Positions 29,884 through 38,972 of a stretch of DNA of 64,000 bases are shown one piece after another. The position numbers and the translations under genes were made by a program. The notes beneath the pieces were generated by a model. That model made no database searches, was not told the origin of the DNA, and saw only the letters and a program-made list of their open reading frames with translations. The stretch covers positions 1 through 64,000 of the forward strand of contig NZ_AUIE01000035.1 in assembly GCF_000423545.1 (NCBI RefSeq). Reading direction: 5' to 3'. How positions within the stretch are numbered: the first letter of the stretch is position 1; each line of letters opens with the position of its first letter. This stretch comes from Metapseudomonas resinovorans DSM 21078 (GTDB lineage: Bacteria; Pseudomonadota; Gammaproteobacteria; Pseudomonadales; Pseudomonadaceae).

Positions 29884-30372
29884 ATGCCTCGTTCCTCCCT
29901 TGCCGCACTGCTCGGCGCCCTGGCTTTCGCGGGCACCGCCAACGCCGCCGTTCTGAACGAAAGCAACCTCTCGAGCGCGGACGCCCAGAAGCTGGCCGCC
30001 GCCACCGTCGCCGCGTGCCAGGCCAAGGGCTACAACGTGAGCGCCTCGGTCGTGGACCGCGCAGGCCTGCTGAAAGCCTTCGCCCGCGCCGACAACGCCG
30101 GCCCCCACACCATCGAGGCCAGCCGTGCCAAGGCATTCACCGCCGCCTCCGCCAAGACGCCGACCCTGGCCATCATGGAAAACGCCCAGAAGAACCCGGT
30201 CGCGGCCAACCTGACCGACATTCCAGGCTTCCTGCTGCTGGGGGGCGGTGTTCCGGTCAAGGCCGGCGATACCGTCATCGGAGCCATCGGCGTGGCGGGT
30301 GCCCCTGGCGGTCATCTGGACGCGCAGTGCGCCGACGCCGTCCTGGCCGACAACGCCGCCCTGTTCAAGTAA
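29884..30372 (+). CDS. Secreted GlcG/HbpS-family protein
   Basis: 162 residues with a clear Sec signal peptide (MPRSSLAALLGALAFAGTANA). The mature part has the GlcG/HbpS (PF03928-type) pattern: ACQAKGYNVSASVVDRAG, RADNAGPHTIEASRAKAF, and PGFLLLGGGVPVKAGDTVIG followed by GAIGVAGAPGG. HbpS of Streptomyces is an exported haem-binding octamer that modulates the SenS-SenR two-component system. Here the gene directly follows a kinase/regulator pair with a periplasmic sensor domain, so an accessory sensory role is plausible. Family assignment is firm; ligand is unknown. Confidence 0.85.
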   Translation: MPRSSLAALLGALAFAGTANAAVLNESNLSSADAQKLAAATVAACQAKGYNVSASVVDRAGLLKAFARADNAGPHTIEASRAKAFTAASAKTPTLAIMENAQKNPVAANLTDIPGFLLLGGGVPVKAGDTVIGAIGVAGAPGGHLDAQCADAVLADNAALFK

Positions 30373-30589
30373 GCGCAGTGCCCGGCCTCTCTCGGCAGGG
30401 GGGCCGGCCACTCCGGTGACCATGAGCATCGGCCTGGTGCTGGCCCAGGTGCTCGAGACTACGCACTGAGGCGATTGCGTCGCTCGGACTGCCTGGGCTG
30501 CCAATGGGCGTCGCGTTGGCTTGAACGCTGCCGATAGTCTTTTCTCCAAGGATGTGATCGCGAGGTCGTCATCTTGGAGAGCCTTGTTC

Positions 30590-31348
30590 ATGGAAAGTCT
30601 GCTGGTCGCTGCCGGGGTATTCATCTGCCTGAGCGTTGCCTCGCTCACGATGATGCATTTCTATCCGCGTCTGTCCTTGCGCCATCGGGATGAAGAGACC
30701 AACACGGTTGTGCGCCTGGTGGCCAACATATTCGTGGTGATGACATCCCTGGTGTTCGGCCTGTTCATCAACTCGGCCAAGAACACCTTCGAGTCCATCG
30801 ATGCCAGCATCCATGCCTATGCCGCCGACATCATCATCCTCGACCGGACCCTGCGCACCTACGGTTCCGGCGCCGATGCCGCGCGCCGCCAACTGACCAC
30901 CTATGTACGGGAAGCCATCGCGAATCCGTCCAGGAGCAATGATGCGCTGCAGCGGCGGGTGAGCGGGGCAGTCCGGTACCTGGACGACCTTGGTGACGAG
31001 CTGGCCGCCATCAGTCCTACCGACCGCTACCACGAAACCATGCTCGCGGACCTCCGCCAGCAGTACCACAGCCTCCTGCAGAAACGGTGGCAGATCGTGG
31101 AGCAATCCGAAGGCAACATCCCCAGCCCGCTCATCACCATGCTCGTTGCCTGGATGACCCTCGTCTTCGCCAGCTTCGGCTATCGTGCGCCCCACAATCC
31201 CATGGTCGTCACCATGCTCCTGGTGTCCGCATTGCTGTTCGCAGGTTCTGTCTACCTCGTGCTCGACATGGACATCCCCTTCAGCGGGCCCATCCAGATA
31301 TCCGACGAGCCCCTGCGCAGGGCCCTGGCCGAGATCGAGACGCTCTAG
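30590..31348 (+). CDS. DUF4239 (bestrophin-like) membrane protein
   Basis: 252 residues starting MESLLVAAGVFICLSVASL. Four predicted membrane segments in a 2+2 layout: residues about 5-25, 48-68, 186-204 and 210-228, separated by a helical soluble region rich in Arg and Glu. RHRDEETNTVVRLVANIFVV and VLFASFGYRAPHNPM-like segments fit the DUF4239 family. The frame is open from 30521, but ATG 30590 with GGAG upstream is preferred because it places the first membrane helix at the N-terminus. Function unknown. Confidence 0.75.
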   Translation: MESLLVAAGVFICLSVASLTMMHFYPRLSLRHRDEETNTVVRLVANIFVVMTSLVFGLFINSAKNTFESIDASIHAYAADIIILDRTLRTYGSGADAARRQLTTYVREAIANPSRSNDALQRRVSGAVRYLDDLGDELAAISPTDRYHETMLADLRQQYHSLLQKRWQIVEQSEGNIPSPLITMLVAWMTLVFASFGYRAPHNPMVVTMLLVSALLFAGSVYLVLDMDIPFSGPIQISDEPLRRALAEIETL

Positions 31349-31540
31349 CAGCAGGCCGGCGGGCAAGGCGAGCGGCGTCGCCGCACGTCAGTGTCTTGGT
31401 CTCGCCTGGCCTTCGTTCGCTATCGCAACCCGCTATGGGCGGCATGCGCCTCTGGTATTGGCGTGGGTTGGCGGGCCTCCCTAGAGTCGCGGAGGGACCG
31501 CGTGTCCGTTCATACCAACAAGACCAGAACGAGCCTTTAC

Positions 31541-33508
31541 ATGCCCAGCTTCCGCCTCAGCGCCATCGCCCTGGCGCTTTTCCTGTCCGGCGGCGTCCAT
31601 GCCGACCTGCCCGCTGCCGGCAAGCCTGCCACCGAGTTCACCCGCAGCCTTAACCAGGGCTGGCTCGAGCGCCTGCCCTTTGCCGACAAGGCCGATTTCG
31701 AGAACGCCCGCCGGGGGCTGCTCGAGCCCTTCAAGGGTGTCGTCGAAAATGCCGACGGGCTGCCGGTGTGGAACCGCAAGGCCTACGACTTCCTGGATGG
31801 CAGGGATGCCCCGGCCAGCGTCAACCCCAGCCTCTGGCGCATGGCACAGCTGAACAACATCGCCGGTCTGTTCCAGGTACGCGAACGCGTTTACCAGGTG
31901 CGCGGGCTGGACCTGTCGAACATGACGATCATTGAAGGTGACAGCGGGCTGATCCTCATCGACCCGCTGATCAGTACCGAAACCGCCCGCGCCGGCCTGG
32001 AGATGTACTACCGGCATCGCCCACGCAAACCGGTGCTGGCCGTGATCTACAGCCATTCCCACGTCGACCATTTTGGCGGTGTTCGTGGCGTGATCGAGGA
32101 GGCTGACGTGAAGGCTGGCAAGGTGCAGGTGATCGCGCCGGAGGGCTTCTACGAACACGCTGTCAGCGAGAACGTGCTGGCCGGCCCGGCGATGATGCGC
32201 CGTGCCCAGTACATGTACGGTTCGCAGCTGCCACGGGGCGAGCGGGGTCAGGTGGATGCCGGCCTGGGCAAGAGCACGCCGAACAATGCCACGGTGACGC
32301 TGATTCCCCCCACCGAGTTGATCGCCAAGCCCCTTGAGACGCGCACCGTCGACGGGGTGGAGATCGAGTTCCAGCTCACCCCCGGCACCGAGGCGCCGGC
32401 GGAGATGAACCTCTATTTCCCGCAGTTCCGCACCCTTTGCATGGCCGAGAACGCCACCCATACCCAGCACAACGTGCTGACCCTGCGGGGCGCACTGGTG
32501 CGTGACGCCAAGGTCTGGGCGCACTACCTGGACGATGCGTTGGTGCGCTACGGCGACAAGGCCGATGTGCTCTTCGCCCAGCACCATTGGCCCACCTGGG
32601 GAGGCGCCGAGATCCGTGACTATCTGGCGGACCAGCGTGACATGTACGCCTTCCTCGACAGCCAGACGCTGCGCCTGATCAACCAGGGCCTGACGCCCAC
32701 CGAGATCGCCGCGCAACTGTCGTCGTTGCCGCCGCGTCTGGCCAGCAAGTGGTACAGCCGCGACTACTACGGTTCCCTCAGCCACAACGTGCGAGCCGTC
32801 TACCAGCGCTACATGGGTTTTTACGACGGCAACCCGGCCAACCTCGACCCCTTGCCGCCGGAAGACGCCGGCACGCGCTACGTCGAAGCCATGGGCGGCG
32901 CCGACTCGGTACTGGCCAGCGCCCACAAGGCCTTCGCGGCCGGGGAGTATCGCTGGGCCGCGCAGTTGCTTAACCATCTGGTCTTCGCCGAGCCCGGCAA
33001 CCAGGCGGCGCGGGACCTGCAGGCCGACACCCTGGAGCAGTTGGGTTACCAGAGCGAGAACGCCACCTGGCGCAACGTCTACCTGAGTGGCGCCCAGGAA
33101 CTGCGCCAGGGCGTGGCACAACCCCGTGGCCGCAACGGCGCGCCAGACATGATCCGCGCCCTGACGCCGAGCATGTTCTTCGACTACCTGGCGGTGCGCA
33201 TCGACGCCATGAAGGCCGCCGGGGAGGACTTGCGCATCAACTGGCGTTTCAGCGACCTGGGCGAGGATTACGCCTTGACCCTGCGCAACGGCGTGCTGAC
33301 CTACCGCAAGGGCATGCGTCATGCCGAGGCGGAGGTGGACTTGACCATGACCAAGGCGCTGCTGGATCGCATCTCGCTGAAGGAAACCGGCTTCCTCAAG
33401 GAGGCTACCGTGGGTGGCATCGAGTTCGAGAGCGGCCGCCTCAAGCTGCTCAAGCTTCTCGGTGGGCTGGACGAGGCCAATCCGCAGTTCAACCTGGTGG
33501 AACCCTGA
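31541..33508 (+). CDS. Periplasmic linear alkylsulfatase (SdsA1-like metallo-beta-lactamase fold)
   Basis: 655 residues. Signal peptide MPSFRLSAIALALFLSGGVHA. The metallo-beta-lactamase domain binds two zincs through SHSHVDHFGG (HxHxDH), acidic ligands around EAPAEMN and CMAENATHTQHN, and the His in FAQHHWPTWG. A dimerisation helical region and a C-terminal SCP2-like domain follow, the three-domain form of SdsA1. It hydrolyses primary alkyl sulfates such as dodecyl sulfate to alcohol and sulfate. The frame continues upstream to 31391, but ATG 31541 gives the signal peptide. A strong terminator follows. A paralogue lies at 47058-49079. Confidence 0.92.
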   Translation: MPSFRLSAIALALFLSGGVHADLPAAGKPATEFTRSLNQGWLERLPFADKADFENARRGLLEPFKGVVENADGLPVWNRKAYDFLDGRDAPASVNPSLWRMAQLNNIAGLFQVRERVYQVRGLDLSNMTIIEGDSGLILIDPLISTETARAGLEMYYRHRPRKPVLAVIYSHSHVDHFGGVRGVIEEADVKAGKVQVIAPEGFYEHAVSENVLAGPAMMRRAQYMYGSQLPRGERGQVDAGLGKSTPNNATVTLIPPTELIAKPLETRTVDGVEIEFQLTPGTEAPAEMNLYFPQFRTLCMAENATHTQHNVLTLRGALVRDAKVWAHYLDDALVRYGDKADVLFAQHHWPTWGGAEIRDYLADQRDMYAFLDSQTLRLINQGLTPTEIAAQLSSLPPRLASKWYSRDYYGSLSHNVRAVYQRYMGFYDGNPANLDPLPPEDAGTRYVEAMGGADSVLASAHKAFAAGEYRWAAQLLNHLVFAEPGNQAARDLQADTLEQLGYQSENATWRNVYLSGAQELRQGVAQPRGRNGAPDMIRALTPSMFFDYLAVRIDAMKAAGEDLRINWRFSDLGEDYALTLRNGVLTYRKGMRHAEAEVDLTMTKALLDRISLKETGFLKEATVGGIEFESGRLKLLKLLGGLDEANPQFNLVEP

Positions 33509-33520
33509 TTCCACGCCAAG

Positions 33521-33563
33521 GCCCCGGTCGCGCAGTGTGGCTGCTGCGCGCCGGGGCTTTTTT
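33521..33563 (+). terminator. Rho-independent terminator after alkylsulfatase 1
   Basis: GCCCCGG (33521-33527) plus CGCGCAG pair with CTGCGCG and CCGGGGC (33544-33557), followed by six Ts. Stem of about 14 bp. Confidence 0.85.
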
Positions 33564-33630
33564 GTGGCGGTAGGTCAGGCCGGCGGTTATCTGCGCGATT
33601 CCGCCAACTTCCAGGCTTCGGCGCGGCTTC

Positions 33631-34026
33631 CTAGTGTGGGGCTGGGGGTGTTGTATTCCCGTGTTGGGTAGCCGGCGCGCGGATAGTCATTGTTGTCGCT
33701 TCCTTGTGAAGGGCAGTGGGCTGCGCCGAGCGCCAGGCGCCCTGGAGGGCGACCAGCGTCATCACCACCAGGGCCAGGCTGGTACCGATCACCAGGACCG
33801 GTCGCGCACGACCGCATTCGTCCTGCAGCATGGTCTGGCTGATCCGGTAGCGCCCGCTCTGGCCGGTCCACAGCAGACCCGCGGTTGCCAGGGCGATGAT
33901 CATCAGCAGGGGCGACTGGCCACGTAGCGCCAGGCAGGCGATCACCAGCAGGGACACCTGGGTGCGACGCCAGGCCAGCTCGGTGCGCTCGGCCTGCAGG
34001 CCCCGGTCGGTGTTGCTAGTGGTCAT
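33631..34026 (-). CDS. DUF202 membrane protein
   Basis: 131 residues. The DUF202 signature is seen as LQAERTELAWRRTQVSLLVI, with three predicted membrane segments (about 25-42, 42-60 and 80-98) and a variable hydrophilic C-terminus. It follows another DUF202 gene with a single-base gap. Paired DUF202 (YidG/YidH-type) genes are common; their function is not established. Confidence 0.8.
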   Translation of the reverse strand: MTTSNTDRGLQAERTELAWRRTQVSLLVIACLALRGQSPLLMIIALATAGLLWTGQSGRYRISQTMLQDECGRARPVLVIGTSLALVVMTLVALQGAWRSAQPTALHKEATTMTIRAPATQHGNTTPPAPH

Positions 34027-34027
34027 C

Positions 34028-34402
34028 TCAGCGGGGCCAGAACAGGCTGGCCAGGATCAGCGCCGCCAGGCAGCAGCCCAGGGTCAACAGCGGCACCAGC
34101 ACCGGCAAGGGCAGGGCGCGACCGTGGCGCAGCGCCCGCTCAACGGCCAGCCAGCGCAGGCAGGCGCCGATGCTGACCAGCAGGCTCAGGGCCAGCAAGC
34201 AGAGGGTGATGGTCAATCGCAGCCAGGGCTCGAAAGCCTGGCCCGCGAAGGTTTCCACGGCGATGCCGCCGCCCATCAGGGCGAGCGCCGTGCGGACCCA
34301 GGCCAGGAAGGTGCGCTCGTTGGCCAGGGTGAATCGCGGGTCGGGTTCGTCGCCGCCAAGCAGGGTGTCGCTGAGCGACTTTCGGGGGGATGGGGTGGGC
34401 AT
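34028..34402 (-). CDS. DUF202 membrane protein, YidH-like
   Basis: About 124 residues from ATG 34402 (MPTPSPRKSL); the open frame reaches 34462. DPRFTLANERTFLAWVRTALALMGGG is the classic YidH N-terminal segment (split here: DPRFTLANERTFLAWVR then TALALMGGG). Three membrane segments. It forms a tight pair with the following DUF202 gene. Confidence 0.8.
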   Translation of the reverse strand: MPTPSPRKSLSDTLLGGDEPDPRFTLANERTFLAWVRTALALMGGGIAVETFAGQAFEPWLRLTITLCLLALSLLVSIGACLRWLAVERALRHGRALPLPVLVPLLTLGCCLAALILASLFWPR

Positions 34403-34462
34403 GGTGTTCCGGCCAGGAAGGGCCGCCATCGGCAGGGCGCACGATGGCGGCAGGAGGGTCAC

Positions 34463-35833
34463 TCAGCGCAATCCCTTGCTGCGCAGGGCGCCGGGTGAGT
34501 AGTCAGAAGTGCTGGCCTGATAGCTGAAGTCGAATGGATGGCGCTGTTCGCTGGTCAGGCCGGAGGCCAGGTAGCGGCCGTTGTTGAGGTCGTAGGTGAT
34601 CTCCATGGCGTTGACCGCCGACTGCCCGCTGTAGTGGTAGTAGCTGTGGGCCTCGCCGATGCGCCAGAGCTCGCCACGGTTGTCGTAGTGGTCAGCCTCG
34701 AGGATGGCCCAGGTGTCCTCGTCGATGAAGTAGTGACGCTTGCTGTAGATATGCCGCATGCCGGGCTTGAGGGTGGCAACCACCTCCCATACGCGGTGCA
34801 GCTCGTAGCGGGTGGCGTTGGGGTTGACGTGGCCGGGTTGCAGCAGGTCGTCGTAGTGCTGGTCGGGGGAGGCCAGCCGGTAGCTGTTGTAGGGCACGTA
34901 GAGGGTCTTCTTGCCCACCAGTTTCCAGTCGTAGCGGTCCGGCGCACCGTTGAACATGTCTCGGCTATCGGCGGTACGCAGGCCGGCGGTGGTGGGGCCA
35001 GCCGTGTCATAAGCGATGCTGGGGGCACGCCGTACCCGCCGCTGACCGGCGCTGTAGACCCAGGACAGGCGCGGCTCGGCCACCTGGTCGAGGGTTTCAT
35101 GCACCAGTACCACTTCGCCCACCATGCGCGAAGGCGCGGTCAGCAGGTGGCTGTAGTAGTAGAGGATGTTGCGCGCCTGCTCCGGTGCCATGCCCTTCAC
35201 CGCGTCGCGGCGGGTGAAGTATTGCTGGGTCGTCATGATGGTGTAGGCGCCGTCCTTCTGGGGCGCCGCGCTGTCGGAGGTCAGGCTGAAGCTGGCGTTG
35301 CGATTGCGGGTCAGATGGTTCCAGAGCACCTCCAGCCCATTCTGCGGGATGGGGAACGCGACCATTCCAGAGAAGCCTTCCACGCCGTTGCCGTCATTCA
35401 TCAGGCGGGCGCTGGTGGCGTTGCGTGCGGCAGATTCACGGAGGGCGTCGGGTATGGCCGCCGAGCGGTGGCTGGGGTAGACCGGCAGGTGGAAGCTGTT
35501 CGGGTAGCGCTTGAGCAGGGCGATCTGCCCGGGGCTCAGATGCTCCTGGTGCTCGGTGTAGTTGCGCGCATCGATAGTGAACAGTGGCTGCTCACCGCGA
35601 AAGGGATCGGCCGGCGTGCCATTGGCCGTCAGCTCAGGCTTGGCGGGTTGCAAGCCGCCGTCCCAGGCCGGAATGCGGCCGTCGGCGCTGCCGGCGCGTT
35701 CGGCACCGATCGGGGTCAGGGGGCCTTGCAGTTTGGCCGCCTCTTCCGGCGAGACAGCGGCCAGGACCTGGCCGGACAGGAGGAGGGTGCAGAAGAGTGC
35801 GCCGCCACGCACCAGGCTGTGGGTGTTGATCAT
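34463..35833 (-). CDS. DUF1329 envelope protein
   Basis: 456 residues from ATG 35833 (MINTHSLVRGG), which has GTGGAG seven bases upstream; an in-frame GTG lies four codons earlier. A signal peptide precedes AAVSPEEAAKLQ. The DUF1329 family (LolB/LppX-like fold, outer-membrane associated) shows YPNSFHLPVYPSHRSAA, the RNRNASFSL region and VWEVVATLKPGMRHIYSKR. It is almost always found beside a DUF1302 gene, as here (12 bp apart). The pair is thought to act in transport of hydrophobic compounds across the envelope. Confidence 0.88.
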   Translation of the reverse strand: MINTHSLVRGGALFCTLLLSGQVLAAVSPEEAAKLQGPLTPIGAERAGSADGRIPAWDGGLQPAKPELTANGTPADPFRGEQPLFTIDARNYTEHQEHLSPGQIALLKRYPNSFHLPVYPSHRSAAIPDALRESAARNATSARLMNDGNGVEGFSGMVAFPIPQNGLEVLWNHLTRNRNASFSLTSDSAAPQKDGAYTIMTTQQYFTRRDAVKGMAPEQARNILYYYSHLLTAPSRMVGEVVLVHETLDQVAEPRLSWVYSAGQRRVRRAPSIAYDTAGPTTAGLRTADSRDMFNGAPDRYDWKLVGKKTLYVPYNSYRLASPDQHYDDLLQPGHVNPNATRYELHRVWEVVATLKPGMRHIYSKRHYFIDEDTWAILEADHYDNRGELWRIGEAHSYYHYSGQSAVNAMEITYDLNNGRYLASGLTSEQRHPFDFSYQASTSDYSPGALRSKGLR

Positions 35834-35845
35834 GAGGGACTCCAC

Positions 35846-37696
35846 TTAGAAATTGACGCCCAGGCTGATGGACAGGTAATCGCGGTCGCCACGGGTGCCG
35901 TAGTCGCCGTCGATGAAGTCGGTGTATGCCAGGCTGGCGCTGTAGGTGTTGTTGAGGGAGGCGTCGAGGCCGACGCTGATGGCCTTGGAACCTTCACTGA
36001 AGGCCGAGCCTTCGCCGGGGCCGTTGCCGTCCACATCGTGCTGCCAGGAGAGGTTGGGGCGCAGGTCGATACCGGCGATGGCGTTGGGGTAGCTCAGGTT
36101 GGTGCGCACCCGGTAACCCCAGGAGAAGCGCGTGAGAAAGCCCTGGTCGTTACAGTGCTCTGGCGTTTTCGAGGTACCCGCACAGGCGCCGCTGGCGAGG
36201 ATGCCGCTGCCATAGGTGCCGCTGCGGCCATAGCGTGGACCGAAGGTGCCGTCCAGGCCGCCGACCCAGGTGGCTCCCGCTTCGCCTACCACCACCAGTT
36301 GATCGGCCCCCAGTACCTGGGCGAAAGAGTGGGTGGCGGTGACCTGCGCCTGGGTGACTTCCTTGCGTCGGTAGCCGTTGAACAGCGTGCTGTCCGCGTT
36401 GGGGCGGATGTCTTCGGCCACCAGGGGCGAGCGTGCGGCGTTGTTCAGCAGCGATTGGATGACGTCTGTACCGTTGAGCTGGATCGGCATGTTCGGCCGG
36501 TAGCTGATCTCACCCTGTAGCGCGGTACCGGTGCTGAGGTTGGTGGAGAACGACAGGCCATACAGGCGGATGTCTTCCGGGTACTGGGCCAGGTACTGGG
36601 AGGTACCCAGGCGCAGGGCACCGGCCAGACTCTGGCCGTTGGCGCTGCGAAGGAAGGCACCGCAGTTGGCCAGGGGCACGCCGAGGTTGGCGCACAGCTG
36701 CGGGGCGAAGCTGGTGTTGGTGTAGTAGGGGCTGCTGATGGTGCCCATGTAGGGCACGCGGCTGTGGTAGTTGGCGATATAGGCGCCGAATTCCGTGTCC
36801 AGGTTGGCGGCGAACCAGCGCAGGGACATCCCCCACTGGCCGCCGTTGCGGGCATCTTCATCGCCGGCACGGGGAACACGGATGCCCTCGTCGGTGAGGT
36901 TGACGCCGAACGGCGTAAGGCCAGCCACTGCCGCCGGGTTGCCGGTGAGCACGTTGCCCACGTCGAGGCCGTCGCAGCCATCGGCAAGGAAGTCGTTGCT
37001 GGAGAAGAAGGTGCCGCAGTTGTCCAGCTGGGTCTGTTCCCAATCCAGCTGGTAGAAGAAGTCCCCGGAGATCGCATCAGTCAGGTTCTGCGACACGTAG
37101 AACATATTTACCGGAACCAGGCCTTCCTTCACCTCCGAACCCGGACGGCGCAAGGCCGAAAGATTGAAGGGGTTGACCACGTTCATACCACCCTGGATGA
37201 ACGTGCTTTCGCCCCAGTTCACCACCTGCTTGCCCAGGCGCGCCGAGCCCGGTTGATCGGCGATGGCGTAGTTGTAGTAGACGAAGGCGTCCAGTAACTC
37301 GGTGCCCGCAGTCTTCGCCGAGCGCTTGCGGTTATTGTCTTCCACGTTCTTGAAACGCTGGTCCTGGTCCCGCAGGACGTAGTCGTACCAGTAGCTGCCC
37401 CGCACGAAGACGCCGACGTCACCGTGGCTCAACTGCAGGTCATGGGTGCCTTTGAAGATGCCGGAGAAGGCGTCGCCCGAGCGGAAGTTGCGCCTGCCGT
37501 CGTCGCTGGTGGCGCTATTGAGCTGCTTCGGGTCAGGGTTGGCGGTAGAGATGCTGGTGCCGATGGAGAGCGAGGAATCCAGTTGGCCCTCGATCTCGCC
37601 GATCTGGAAATCGGCTGCCAGTGCATGACTGACAAGACAACTCAGCGGCAATAGGAGAAAAGGCGGACGAATAATGCCGCGCATATTGAATCTCAT
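35846..37696 (-). CDS. DUF1302 outer-membrane protein
   Basis: 616 residues from ATG 37696. Signal peptide to about LVSHALA, then a beta-rich protein beginning ADFQIGEIEGQLDSSLSIGT and ending in a C-terminal aromatic strand (DYLSISLGVNF), consistent with an outer-membrane barrel. GKQVVNWGESTFIQGGMNVV is the DUF1302 signature. First gene of a two-gene operon with the DUF1329 protein, divergent from a LysR gene that may control it. Confidence 0.88.
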   Translation of the reverse strand: MRFNMRGIIRPPFLLLPLSCLVSHALAADFQIGEIEGQLDSSLSIGTSISTANPDPKQLNSATSDDGRRNFRSGDAFSGIFKGTHDLQLSHGDVGVFVRGSYWYDYVLRDQDQRFKNVEDNNRKRSAKTAGTELLDAFVYYNYAIADQPGSARLGKQVVNWGESTFIQGGMNVVNPFNLSALRRPGSEVKEGLVPVNMFYVSQNLTDAISGDFFYQLDWEQTQLDNCGTFFSSNDFLADGCDGLDVGNVLTGNPAAVAGLTPFGVNLTDEGIRVPRAGDEDARNGGQWGMSLRWFAANLDTEFGAYIANYHSRVPYMGTISSPYYTNTSFAPQLCANLGVPLANCGAFLRSANGQSLAGALRLGTSQYLAQYPEDIRLYGLSFSTNLSTGTALQGEISYRPNMPIQLNGTDVIQSLLNNAARSPLVAEDIRPNADSTLFNGYRRKEVTQAQVTATHSFAQVLGADQLVVVGEAGATWVGGLDGTFGPRYGRSGTYGSGILASGACAGTSKTPEHCNDQGFLTRFSWGYRVRTNLSYPNAIAGIDLRPNLSWQHDVDGNGPGEGSAFSEGSKAISVGLDASLNNTYSASLAYTDFIDGDYGTRGDRDYLSISLGVNF

Positions 37697-38003
37697 CACT
37701 CATTATCCTCTTTGTTTTCGAGTGAGAACCAAGTTTCAGGCGCAGGCACAACAAGTTCGGGTATATCCAGGCAATAGGAATCCCGGCCGCTTGAGCGACG
37801 AATCGACACTATTCGGCAGAATGGATATCGAGGTGGGAAGTTGGCTCTGGTTGCCTTTTACTTATTGTTCTGCGTAGTTGGGTGAAGTTGCGGATACTCC
37901 CTTCTGTCGGATGTTTAAGCGATACTAGGGGCGCCCCGGAACCCCGACAAATAGTGTCTTCCGATAGTTGCCATATCACTTCGGCATAGCCAGCGAGACC
38001 CCT
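37697..38003. other. Divergent promoter region
   Basis: 307 bases between the DUF1302 gene (minus) and a LysR gene (plus), with AT-richer DNA near 37835-37880. No clear operator was resolved, but LTTR sites would be expected here. Confidence 0.4.
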
Positions 38004-38972
38004 ATGACCCTCAAGCAGCTCCGCTACCTGATCGCCATCGCCGAGGCAGGAAGCTTCTCCGCCGCCGCGCGCCGCTCCTTCATCGCGCAGCCGGCCCTGA
38101 GCCGGCAGATCGGTCTGCTGGAAAGCGAGCTGGAAATACAGCTGCTGGAGCGCCAGCACGATGGCGTAGCCCTGACCGATGCCGGCCGGCGCCTCTACGA
38201 GGTGGCGCGTTCGGTAGTGCAGAAGCTGGATTCGGTGAAGGACGAACTGACCTCGACACGGGGGGATCCCAAGGGGCATGTGTCCGTTTCCATTCCTGCT
38301 ACCGCCTCGGCATTGCTGCTGCCGGAGATCATCTCGCGGGCGGCGGAGAAGTTCCCCAGCATCACCCTGACGGTGTGCGACGGCCTCACCCGCGAGGGCG
38401 GCCAGGCCATCGAGCTGGGCAAGGTGGACTTCGGCGTGGTGCCCAATGCCGAGGAGCTGGAGCACGTAGCCGCCGAACCCATCTTCAGCGAGGACCTGTA
38501 TTGGGTGGGGCCGGCCAGCGAGGCCGAGAAGAACACCCCCATCACCCTGGCCGAGGCGGCCGCCACGCGGCTGGTGGTGGCGCCGCGGGCCTTGCACCTA
38601 CGACGGCGCATCGAGCAGGCGGCGATGGAGGCGGGGGTGGTGCTCAACGTGGCCTACGAACAGCAGTCAGCCCCGGGGATTGCCAGCCTGGTCCGCAGTG
38701 GGTTGGCGGCGACCATCTGCAACTGGCCGCCGCTGGTGGAGCTGTTCGAACCGACGGGCGCGCGGATGGTGGTGGAACCGCGCATCACCCGCACCGTGTC
38801 CATCGCCCACTCGATCCACAAACCGCTGTCCTTCGCCGCGTCCTGCATGCGGGACCTGGTGCGCACGATCCTGCTGGATGCGGTGCGGGAAGGCCGCTGG
38901 CGCGGCAGCCTGATCGAGCGCGTCGACGAGGAGACTCAGGCCCTGGAGCAGAGCGCGGGCGAGTCGTCCTGA
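38004..38972 (+). CDS. LysR-family regulator (Nac/CysB-like)
   Basis: 322 residues. The HTH reads MTLKQLRYLIAIAEAGSFSA then AARRSFIAQPALSRQIGLLE. The effector domain follows. ATG 38004 is preferred over 37968 because it starts the canonical LTTR N-terminus. It is divergent from the DUF1302-DUF1329 operon and convergent with the MFS gene, overlapping it by 37 bases. It probably regulates one or both of these lipid-related operons. Confidence 0.9.
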   Translation: MTLKQLRYLIAIAEAGSFSAAARRSFIAQPALSRQIGLLESELEIQLLERQHDGVALTDAGRRLYEVARSVVQKLDSVKDELTSTRGDPKGHVSVSIPATASALLLPEIISRAAEKFPSITLTVCDGLTREGGQAIELGKVDFGVVPNAEELEHVAAEPIFSEDLYWVGPASEAEKNTPITLAEAAATRLVVAPRALHLRRRIEQAAMEAGVVLNVAYEQQSAPGIASLVRSGLAATICNWPPLVELFEPTGARMVVEPRITRTVSIAHSIHKPLSFAASCMRDLVRTILLDAVREGRWRGSLIERVDEETQALEQSAGESS

